Positions 1 to 5,161 are shown, numbered from the stretch's first letter. The stretch: DNA of 7,706 nucleotides from Candidatus Omnitrophota bacterium (GCA_023819025.1 JAMWDC010000091.1:1-7706); one strand, 5' to 3'. Notes: generated from the sequence alone by a model not told the origin. Program-made: numbers and translations.

Positions 1-310
1 CGTCGGCTTTGATTTTGGCCGCATGTGCGACCAAACCAACGGCTTCTTCGGTACAGTTGGAACCGGCTCCACAGATCACCGGAACCCTGCCTTTCACATA
101 ATCCACCACAAAAGACATAATGAATCGATGTTCATCGTGGGACATGGTCGCCGATTCCCCCGTAGTCCCGCACGGAACAATCACATCCGTCCCTTCCTTT
201 AGATGAAAATCCAAAAGTCCTTTCAACGCAACCTCATCGAGCTTGCCATCCCGATAAGGGGTCACAAGGGCTACCATGGATCCTTCGATTTTTCCTTTTC
301 TTTCGTTCAT
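1..310 (-). CDS. dapA: 4-hydroxy-tetrahydrodipicolinate synthase, N-terminal part (gene runs off the left edge)
   Basis: DapA condenses pyruvate with aspartate semialdehyde in the first committed step of the diaminopimelate/lysine pathway; it is a cytosolic TIM-barrel enzyme of the NAL/DHDPS family. Only the first 103 residues are in the window. Visible family signatures are the first strand motif MVALVTPYRDG (residues 12-22), the pyruvate-site motif GTTGESAT (48-55) and GAGSN (81-85). The Schiff-base lysine, expected near residue 160, lies outside. The ATG at 308-310 is chosen because GAGGT (319-323) sits 8 nt upstream and the N-terminus has the usual family length. It lies 81 bp downstream of dapF on the same strand, so the two probably form a lysine operon that continues leftward. 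Seen: motifs and RBS. Known: family function. Inferred: operon. Confidence 0.95.
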   Translation of the reverse strand, partial: MNERKGKIEGSMVALVTPYRDGKLDEVALKGLLDFHLKEGTDVIVPCGTTGESATMSHDEHRFIMSFVVDYVKGRVPVICGAGSNCTEEAVGLVAHAAKIKAD

Positions 311-332
311 GATCTGTTACCTCAAAATAATG

Positions 333-391
333 AATCTAAAATTGGAAATTCAAACTCGAAGCCGTCCTTTCGCAAACAGATATTTTAGATT
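333..391 (-). repeat. 10-bp inverted repeat spanning the dapF-dapA gap
   Basis: AATCTAAAAT at 333-342 is exactly complementary to ATTTTAGATT at 382-391, enclosing 39 nt. A third related copy forms the small palindrome TTAGAATCTAA at 399-409, inside the last codons of dapF. In the dapF-dapA mRNA this would close a stem around the whole spacer, just ahead of the dapA ribosome binding site. It could be an mRNA-processing or stability structure between the two cistrons; that role is inference. The stem is AT-rich and so only moderately stable, and it has no terminator-like T-run. Confidence 0.4.
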
Positions 392-1219
392 TCAGGTTTT
401 AGAATCTAACAAAAGTTTCCCTTCGAAAACAAAACGGGTGCCGCCCTGCAAAAAAACATCGGTGATTTTCTTGCCGTTTTGTTTAAAATCAACGGTTAAA
501 ATCTCGCCACCTCGGGTCTTCACGCGGACTGGCGAAACCGTATATCCAGCCAGCGAACTGGTTAAGGCCGAGGCCGTCACACCCGTGCCGCACGCCTGAG
601 TTTCGTTTTCCACGCCACGTTCGTAAGTCCTGACATGAATTTCGTTTTTTGCCTTTATTTCTGCAAAATTGACATTGGTCCCCTTAGGCTGAAACCGGGA
701 ATGCCAACGAATAGCGCGACCCAGTTCCGGCACATTGATCTTTAAAAGCCCTTCTACAAAAATCACAACATGTGGAACACCCGTATTGATAAAGTAATAA
801 TGCAAACGGTGTTGCGTGACTTCGATTTCTTCGTCTTCCCGAAAATCTTTGGGGTTTGGGAGACGTACGCGGATCGCTCGGCCTCGGATGGTTGATTGAA
901 TCATGCCGGCTTGGGTTTCGAACGTACAGTCGGATGGATAACCCAGCTTTTCCTTGGCAAAAAGTGCAATACAACGAAAACCGTTCCCGCAGGCCTCGGC
1001 CTCTGAACCGTCGGCATTGATGATCCGCATTTTAAAATCTGCTTTCCGGGAATTTTCAAAGAGTAAAACACCATCGGCCCCGACGCCCGTGTGGCGTGCG
1101 CAAGCTTCACGAGCCAATGCAGCGGGATCCTGAACAATATTCTTGCGATTATCGATGACGATGAAATCATTGCCCGAAGCCACCATCTTAAAGAATGAAA
1201 ATTGACTTTTATTGGCCAT
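392..1219 (-). CDS. dapF: diaminopimelate epimerase
   Basis: DapF interconverts LL- and meso-diaminopimelate without a cofactor, supplying meso-DAP for peptidoglycan and lysine. The 275-residue product matches the usual length of about 274. Visible motifs are KMVASGNDFIVID (11-23), HTGVGADG (43-50), the first catalytic-cysteine motif EACGNGFRC (C77) and the second, ETQACGTG (C210). Both acid/base cysteines are present, so it should be active. The frame is open further upstream to a TTG at 1259-1261, which would add 14 residues. The ATG at 1217-1219 is preferred because it gives the normal family N-terminus. It has only a weak purine run upstream (CGGGATTGGCC), so start choice rests on homology. 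The ATG lies in the middle of a perfect 16-bp palindrome. Followed by dapA after 81 bp. Confidence 0.95.
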   Translation of the reverse strand: MANKSQFSFFKMVASGNDFIVIDNRKNIVQDPAALAREACARHTGVGADGVLLFENSRKADFKMRIINADGSEAEACGNGFRCIALFAKEKLGYPSDCTFETQAGMIQSTIRGRAIRVRLPNPKDFREDEEIEVTQHRLHYYFINTGVPHVVIFVEGLLKINVPELGRAIRWHSRFQPKGTNVNFAEIKAKNEIHVRTYERGVENETQACGTGVTASALTSSLAGYTVSPVRVKTRGGEILTVDFKQNGKKITDVFLQGGTRFVFEGKLLLDSKT

Positions 1220-1226
1220 GGCCAAT
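1211..1226. promoter_or_regulatory. perfect 16-bp palindrome centred on the dapF start codon
   Basis: ATTGGCCATGGCCAAT is identical to its reverse complement and has the dapF ATG at its centre. A perfect 16-bp palindrome is expected by chance about once per 65 kb, so its exact placement on a start codon is noteworthy. It could be a repressor operator or a self-pairing RNA site that limits initiation. It may also simply reflect the codons ATG GCC AAT with a mirrored upstream sequence. Its function is unknown. Confidence 0.35.
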
Positions 1227-1329
1227 CCCGAAGCCCGTAAAGACAACCCCTTATGTAGCAAGTTGTTAAGTTATGATATCTTCACCTGCAGACGGTTTCA
1301 AAATTTTTCCACCCGCCTGAAGTTGTGTC

Positions 1330-1358
1330 ATTTTAGCAAATCATCCGTCCTGGTTCCA
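1330..1358 (-). promoter_or_regulatory. possible extended -10 promoter for dapF-dapA
   Basis: On the minus strand TGC-TAAAAT (1330-1338) is an extended -10 element, with 5 of 6 bases matching TATAAT in the hexamer. Seventeen nt upstream, TGGAAC (1353-1358) is a poor -35 (3 of 6), which extended -10 promoters can tolerate. Transcription would start near 1323 and give a leader of roughly 100 nt before the dapF ATG. The alternative is read-through from the lexA-dinB-DUF167 operon, which lies 268 bp upstream with no convincing terminator between. Confidence 0.3.
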
Positions 1359-1486
1359 TGATTATCATCAGTGGATATCATATTCGCTGAAAAGACTTTC
1401 GGAACCCGGAAGCGATCAGTGATCCCGCCGGCAACGAATCCACGGACGGACGCCGGACGGCGGCTTGTTTTAACCCTCCCGTGATC

Positions 1487-1708
1487 TTATTGTCGCACGA
1501 CGATTTTATTCTTTGCCTTATGCCCCCGTAAGAGAGACAAATGGGTTTTCGGAACCTTTAAATATTCACTCAAGACCGTCAGAATCGCCTGATTCGCACG
1601 ACCTTCATCGGGCGGTTCCTTAATCCATACTCGAAAATGAGTTTCATCAATCTGTTCTACCCGATTCTCCCGGGCCTTGGGTTTTGCAGATACAAACAAC
1701 TTTATCAT
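1487..1708 (-). CDS. DUF167 / YggU (UPF0235) family small protein
   Basis: This 73-residue protein of unknown function belongs to the widespread DUF167 family of small cytosolic alpha/beta proteins. The family pattern is clear: an N-terminal strand MIKLFVSAKPKARENRV, then FRVWIKEPPDEGRANQAI (residues 26-43, the typical V-x-PP-x-GxAN signature) and a C-terminal SLLRGHKAKNKIV (58-70). Somewhat shorter than YggU of E. coli, which is about 100 residues. The ATG at 1706-1708 is well supported: GGGGGAG (1715-1721) lies 6 nt upstream. It starts 19 bp after the dinB stop, so it is almost certainly the third cistron of lexA-dinB and would be induced with them. That suggests, but does not show, a link to DNA damage. 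A small palindrome GGGAGTCTCCC (1709-1719) covers the RBS. Confidence 0.88.
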   Translation of the reverse strand: MIKLFVSAKPKARENRVEQIDETHFRVWIKEPPDEGRANQAILTVLSEYLKVPKTHLSLLRGHKAKNKIVVRQ

Positions 1709-1727
1709 GGGAGTCTCCCCCTAACCG

Positions 1728-3086
1728 TTACACTGGAACCTGCCACAGTGGAATGTTCAATCGCCTCCGAAATGTTTCGGACGGAAGAAGTTTGAGCTTC
1801 CGTTCGGGCAAATCACCCCGTCCGGTAAGATGCTGCTGATACCTCCCCACGGGAACCGTGTCATTCTTGATCCGGCGATGCCGACCCAGCCAAAGGGTGG
1901 CTCCTAAATGAAGTGTATGTTTTCCGTAAATTTCATTGACCCCGTCGATGACACCATCCACGGCCCGAAGGGATCGGATCTTACCCGGATCATCGAAAAG
2001 TGAATACTGAATCGCCGCTCCATCACTTTCAATTTTAGAAAGAACTACCCCTGTAGCACGATACAGCATATTGGGTGAGAACAACCGTTCAAACATCTGA
2101 GACGCCACAGGAACGACCTCCAGCGTCGAGGAGGTCGCATGCTGAAGTTCCACTTCCAAACCCGTGGAGCGGTACTCCTGGGTACGCAGATAAAGAACCA
2201 TTTTCGAGGCTCGGAGCTTATGCCGTCTAAGTTTGATGAATGCAGACTCCACATTTCTCAAGAGCTGAGCCCGCACGAAATCTTTATCCGAAGAAGGCGG
2301 TGTAAAAGTTTTAGTCTTGCTCACCGAAAGATAATCCTCTCTGGGTCGGCTCGTCACCGGATAAATCATCTCACCACGCAATTCATGCCAAAGCTCCACA
2401 CCGGTTTTGCCCAAAATTTTCTGCGCCCAACTCTCCGGCTGTAAAACATAATCCAAAACATTTGAAATCCCCTTTTTCCGAAGGAGCGCCACGGTATTCG
2501 GACCAAATCCGGCGACACGTTCCAAAGGAATTCTCCTAAGAAAAAGATGAAGTTCGTTAGCGCGTATCACGGTAAAACCGTCCGGTTTATTTTCTCTCGA
2601 GGCGATTTTGGCCAATGTTTTCGAGGCACTAAGTCCCACGGAAACCGTAATCCCCAATTCCTTTTGGATCGTTCGTTTGATTTCCCACGTAATTTCCGGA
2701 TAGCCGGTCCGGTAGATCCGTCTCAGGCCTGAAAGTTCGGCGAAGGCTTCATCGATGGAGTATTCCTCCACGGCAGGCGTAAAACGCCGGATAATGTCAA
2801 ACATCCGTTTGGAATAGAGACTGTAGGTTTCGTAATCACTCGGAAGACAAATGAGGTCCCGGCAAATTTTTCGAGCCTCAAAGATACGCATCGGGCGTTT
2901 GACCCCAAGGGCCTTGGCCTCATAGCTGGCGCAGGCAACGATTCCCCGTTCTTTACCGGTAACCACAGGACGGTTTCTCAATTCCGGCCTTAAGGCCTGT
3001 TCGACGGAACTGAAAAATGCGTCCGCATCAATATGAATGACGGGATTCGGGAAGGAACTGAGGGATATTAAGCTATTAGGATTCAT
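1728..3086 (-). CDS. dinB: Y-family translesion DNA polymerase (Pol IV/DinB type)
   Basis: A 452-residue error-prone polymerase that copies past damaged template bases. Palm/fingers motifs are clear: VIHIDADAFFSSVEQ (16-30) with metal ligand D20 and a Phe pair whose second member, F25, is the expected steric gate; YEAK (55-58); and EEYSIDEAF (107-115) with catalytic D112 and E113. VSVGLSASKTLAKIAS (148-163) and the helix-hairpin-helix VAGFGPNTVALLRKKGI (191-207) follow, then the little finger. QYSLF (360-364) fits the beta-clamp QxxLF motif. It lies about 90 residues before the C-terminus, as in UmuC, and is followed by a basic tail, so the protein is about 100 residues longer than E. coli Pol IV. 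The ATG is the only start, since an in-frame TAA is 2 codons upstream; it has no good SD. It lies 41 bp after lexA, so SOS control is expected. Confidence 0.93.
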   Translation of the reverse strand: MNPNSLISLSSFPNPVIHIDADAFFSSVEQALRPELRNRPVVTGKERGIVACASYEAKALGVKRPMRIFEARKICRDLICLPSDYETYSLYSKRMFDIIRRFTPAVEEYSIDEAFAELSGLRRIYRTGYPEITWEIKRTIQKELGITVSVGLSASKTLAKIASRENKPDGFTVIRANELHLFLRRIPLERVAGFGPNTVALLRKKGISNVLDYVLQPESWAQKILGKTGVELWHELRGEMIYPVTSRPREDYLSVSKTKTFTPPSSDKDFVRAQLLRNVESAFIKLRRHKLRASKMVLYLRTQEYRSTGLEVELQHATSSTLEVVPVASQMFERLFSPNMLYRATGVVLSKIESDGAAIQYSLFDDPGKIRSLRAVDGVIDGVNEIYGKHTLHLGATLWLGRHRRIKNDTVPVGRYQQHLTGRGDLPERKLKLLPSETFRRRLNIPLWQVPV

Positions 3087-3127
3087 CCGTTAACAATTTT
3101 GTCCACCGCAGGTTGTTACTGAAATTT

Positions 3128-3715
3128 TCATTGATACTTTCTGACATTAGCGACAACTACACCTCCGATAACAAGTTCTTCTTTAGGAGTCAGAGTCGGA
3201 TACTTTTTATTTGCAGCCCTCAGAATTACTTTCCCCTCACGTTTCTCGAAATATTTCATGGTCCATTGTCCGTCCACTTGGGCAATGACAATATCCCCGG
3301 ATTTGGGATCCCTCCCTCGGTCCACAATCACTAAGTCACCGGGATGGATGCCTGCCTCAATCATAGAATCGCCGGTGACCTTAACAAGAAAACTCGATTC
3401 CGGCTTTTGAATGAGATATTCATCGAGAGACACGGTATCTAATAATTCCTCCTCTGCGGGAGAAGGAAAACCTGCCTGAATCGTGCCGAAGATTTTTAAC
3501 CCCGGCTTCAATATCCGCGTCGGGATGAGCTTTCCAACCGAGTCTCGGGCCACGATACCCTGACGGATCAGATTCTCAACCAAACCGGAAACTCCCCCTT
3601 TGGATTGATAACCCAAAAGACTTTGGAGTTCGGAAAAACTCGGCAGGCGCTTGCTCCGGGAATAGAACGTCTTGAGTTTCTTGACGATGGGACGATAGTC
3701 GATCCTCTTGGGCAT
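3128..3715 (-). CDS. lexA: LexA, SOS-response repressor with self-cleaving S24 domain
   Basis: LexA represses DNA-damage genes and cleaves itself when stimulated by RecA filaments. The 195-residue product has an N-terminal winged-helix domain (about 8-66, with RLPSFSELQSLLGY and recognition-helix segment QSKGGVSGLVENLIRQG). The cleavage site is A81-G82 in TIQAGFPSP, the nucleophile S117 is in VTGDSMIEAG, and the general base K154 is in WTMKYF. Spacing is nearly identical to E. coli (A84-G85, S119, K156), so autocleavage should work. The DNA-binding helix differs from the canonical SPNAAEEHL, matching a different operator. The frame extends to 3766, but the ATG at 3713-3715 is chosen: it gives the family N-terminus, and the promoter lies inside the longer version. 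The -10 is 6 nt from the ATG and there is no SD, so the mRNA is probably leaderless. It leads dinB and a DUF167 gene. Confidence 0.95.
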   Translation of the reverse strand: MPKRIDYRPIVKKLKTFYSRSKRLPSFSELQSLLGYQSKGGVSGLVENLIRQGIVARDSVGKLIPTRILKPGLKIFGTIQAGFPSPAEEELLDTVSLDEYLIQKPESSFLVKVTGDSMIEAGIHPGDLVIVDRGRDPKSGDIVIAQVDGQWTMKYFEKREGKVILRAANKKYPTLTPKEELVIGGVVVANVRKYQ

Positions 3716-3721
3716 GGTTCC

Positions 3722-3750
3722 ATTATAATCGGACGATCGTCCTATTTCAA
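3722..3750 (-). promoter_or_regulatory. lexA promoter, sigma70-type, leaderless
   Basis: On the minus strand the -35 TTGAAA (3745-3750) and -10 TATAAT (3722-3727) are separated by exactly 17 nt. Five and six of six bases match consensus. Only GGAACC (3716-3721) lies between the -10 and the lexA ATG. The normal start distance of about 7 nt therefore places +1 on the A of the ATG, giving a leaderless message. The spacer is almost wholly occupied by a palindrome (separate entry), so bound repressor would block RNA polymerase. Confidence 0.8.
3728..3745. promoter_or_regulatory. putative LexA operator (SOS box) in the lexA promoter spacer
   Basis: ATCGGACGATCGTCCTAT reads as an 18-bp inverted repeat with 8 of 9 paired positions. 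Its 12-bp core GGACGATCGTCC (3731-3742) is perfect. It sits exactly between the -35 and -10 of lexA, where an autoregulatory operator belongs. It does not match the E. coli (CTGT-N8-ACAG), Gram-positive (GAAC-N4-GTTC) or alphaproteobacterial (GTTC-N7-GTTC) boxes. I found no second copy in the window, so assignment rests on position and symmetry. Confidence 0.6.
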
Positions 3751-3853
3751 GAGGGCACAAGACCACAGCTTACTGTACCTCTACGGATTGAAAGAATCGA
3801 AAACCGGAAAATTGAGTAGATTCTCGCGCATGCACGAGGAAGTTAATTTTGCG

Positions 3854-3912
3854 CGAGCTTCGCTCGACGCCCTTCGGGCGAACACGCCATTCACCCCCGC
3901 GCATGAGCGGGG
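3854..3912. repeat. cluster of three GC-rich hairpins between the AsmA-like gene and lexA
   Basis: Three stem-loops lie almost back to back. CGAGC-TTC-GCTCG (3854-3866) and CGCCC-TTC-GGGCG (3868-3880) are separated by one base; CCCCGC-gcatga-GCGGGG (3895-3912) follows. Read on the minus strand, the first contains GCGAAGC, a sequence known to form an unusually stable mini-hairpin. The cluster starts 23 bp after the AsmA-like stop codon and is not followed by a T-run on either strand. A REP-like element, or a transcription/mRNA-end barrier protecting the lexA promoter, is more likely than a classical terminator. An imperfect fourth inverted repeat (CTCG...CGAG) is at 3823-3838. Confidence 0.6.
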
Positions 3913-3935
3913 AACTCAAAGCAGCGGTTAGAAAG

Positions 3936-4835
3936 TTACTGTTCCTGCGTCACTTGGGATTTCAATTTACCCATGAATCCGGAAAGCTTGGACTTAGCTT
4001 CGTCCGCAGCATCTCCAACGGTTCCGCTGACACCTTCAAGGGCTTGTCTGGCCTCCTGAGCTAACTGGTCCGTCTTTTCTGATACAACCTCTTTTGTCTG
4101 TGCGGCCATTTCACCGGCCTTTTCGGAAACCAGTTTCTGACCTTCCGTTAACAACTCCTGGCCTTTGCTTTTAATATCCGCAACTGTAGCCTGAAGCTGC
4201 TCAGGATTGATTCCCAAATTTCCAAACGTGGCCCCGTAGAGGATCTTTAAAAGAATCAAATTCACCAAGGCACCGGGATCCTGGATTTTTTCAAAAACCT
4301 GATTCTCGACTTTCATATCGACGGAAAGGTTTTGAGGGATGGGACCTGATTTGTCCATATAGCTGGTCTTGCCGATCGATAAAACCAAACGCTCAAGATA
4401 AAACGGCATGGCTTTGCCTTTTTGAGGAGCGGGTTTGGGTTTTTCTCCTTTGGCGGCCCCGACAGAACTCAATAGGCCCACATTCGAGATGCCTTCTTTA
4501 TTTTTTTCAATATTGACTTGGGCAAGATTGAGACGGAGTTCATGCAAATAGATCTTCTCCTGCCGGAGAATCGGTCCCAGTGCGGCAGAGACATAGAACT
4601 CCGGAATTTCGACAAAGATATCCCTCTCAAAACCTTTCGGGTTGTGGATCTTGAGGTCCTGAACGTGAACCTTCCCCGGAAAATCAATGTTGATCTTCCC
4701 GACCTTCGTGGAGAAACCCGTAACCGCGCTAATCGACGTTTCTAGAACACGCTTGACAATCACATTCCTGGCAACAAGAAAAACCACCAAGATGACAAGA
4801 ACTGCCGTAAGAATTAACTTCAAAACCTTTTTCAT
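3936..4835 (-). CDS. AsmA-like membrane-anchored protein with amphipathic helical tail
   Basis: A 299-residue hypothetical protein. A basic start (MKKVLKL) leads into one hydrophobic segment (about 4-22), giving an N-in membrane anchor with the rest periplasmic. Residues about 28-120 look like the N-terminal AsmA/DUF748 pattern: VLETSISAVTGFSTKVGKI, VHVQDLKIHNPKGF and repeated short beta strands ending IYLHELRLNLAQVNIEKN. A Lys/Pro-rich linker (129-141) follows. The last 80 residues (about 217-295) are a charged, Ala/Lys/Glu-rich amphipathic helix with LEA-like segments such as VSEKAGEMAAQTKEVVSEKT. AsmA relatives act in envelope lipid transport or assembly; that role is inferred here. The ATG at 4833-4835 is preferred because AGGAG (4843-4847) is 7 nt upstream; an in-frame ATG at 4872-4874 would add 13 basic residues without an SD. 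Confidence 0.7.
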   Translation of the reverse strand: MKKVLKLILTAVLVILVVFLVARNVIVKRVLETSISAVTGFSTKVGKINIDFPGKVHVQDLKIHNPKGFERDIFVEIPEFYVSAALGPILRQEKIYLHELRLNLAQVNIEKNKEGISNVGLLSSVGAAKGEKPKPAPQKGKAMPFYLERLVLSIGKTSYMDKSGPIPQNLSVDMKVENQVFEKIQDPGALVNLILLKILYGATFGNLGINPEQLQATVADIKSKGQELLTEGQKLVSEKAGEMAAQTKEVVSEKTDQLAQEARQALEGVSGTVGDAADEAKSKLSGFMGKLKSQVTQEQ

Positions 4836-4879
4836 GCTGGGTCTCCTGTCTTTGTTTCGCTTCTTCTTTGGCATATCAG

Positions 4880-4900
4880 CTCGGAACGTTTACTCGGAAC
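4880..4900. repeat. direct repeat CTCGGAAC x2 in the AsmA-like gene leader
   Basis: CTCGGAAC occurs at 4880-4887 and again at 4893-4900, 13 bp apart, in the leader just upstream of the AsmA-like gene. A related CTCGGAAA is near 5020. Close by are an AT-rich palindrome (4911-4929) and TCGGAATCCGA (4948-4958). The direct repeat could be a regulator site or chance; I cannot tell which. Confidence 0.3.
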
Positions 4901-5038
4901 CCCGGATATTGAGGTTTTTTAAAAATCTCTTTCGTGATTATCGCTTATCGGAATCCGACTCTTAGGAGCTTGATAACACTTTTGGCTGTGCATTTATGGA
5001 ACAAAAAACATTTTAAATACTCGGAAAGGGCAGGAATG

Positions 5039-5067
5039 ATTCTAGTCGATAAGGTCAGAACTTTCAA
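5039..5067 (-). promoter_or_regulatory. sigma70-type promoter for the AsmA-like gene
   Basis: On the minus strand TTGAAA (5062-5067) and TAGAAT (5039-5044) are separated by exactly 17 nt, each 5 of 6 to consensus. The -35 is the same hexamer as at lexA. The predicted start near 5032 gives a leader of about 200 nt before the ATG at 4835. That is long and contains the direct repeats and two small palindromes noted separately. No palindrome fills this spacer, so it is not an obvious LexA target. Confidence 0.5.
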
Positions 5068-5089
5068 TCACTTAAACTTCACGGCAGTA

Positions 5090-5161
5090 TCATTCCGGAC
5101 TCAGCGAAGCGGAGATCCGGAATCCATAGATGTCTTGGCTGCTGAATCAGGTCGGGCATGA
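5090..5161. repeat. 72-bp palindromic intergenic element
   Basis: The left half (5092-5123) is a strong hairpin: ATTCCGGA, CTC and GC pair with GC, GAG and TCCGGAAT around a GAA loop, with one A·G mismatch and one bulged A (5115). On a larger scale TCATTCCGGAC (5090-5100) pairs at 9 of 11 positions with GTCGGGCATGA (5151-5161), so the whole block is bounded by inverted repeats. The tip has the same GCGAAGC core as the hairpins near 3860. This looks like a miniature palindromic repeat (REP/RPE-like) inserted between genes. A dispersed family is inferred, as only one copy is visible. Confidence 0.6.

Noticed and set aside
1220..1261. N-terminal extension of DapF from a TTG codon
   Set aside because: It adds 14 residues not expected in the family; the nearest SD-like AGGTGA (1282-1287) is 20 nt from that TTG, too far to support it.
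1220..1330. Lysine riboswitch upstream of dapF
   Set aside because: The possible leader is only about 100 nt and shows none of the multi-helix architecture of the roughly 170-nt lysine riboswitch.
3716..3766. N-terminal extension of LexA by 17 residues
   Set aside because: The extension would be encoded by the promoter and operator themselves and lies before the normal LexA N-terminus.
3765..3776. ACAG-N4-CTGT upstream of lexA, recalling the E. coli SOS box
   Set aside because: The half-sites are in the reverse orientation and wrong spacing relative to CTGT-N8-ACAG, and the site lies upstream of the -35 rather than in the promoter.
3605..3931. Plus-strand 108-codon ORF across the lexA promoter
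   Set aside because: It is antisense to lexA and runs through the promoter and hairpins; it has no family resemblance.
4934..5161. Plus-strand 75-codon ORF
   Set aside because: It spans the AsmA-like promoter and the palindromic element, so it is most likely intergenic sequence read by chance.
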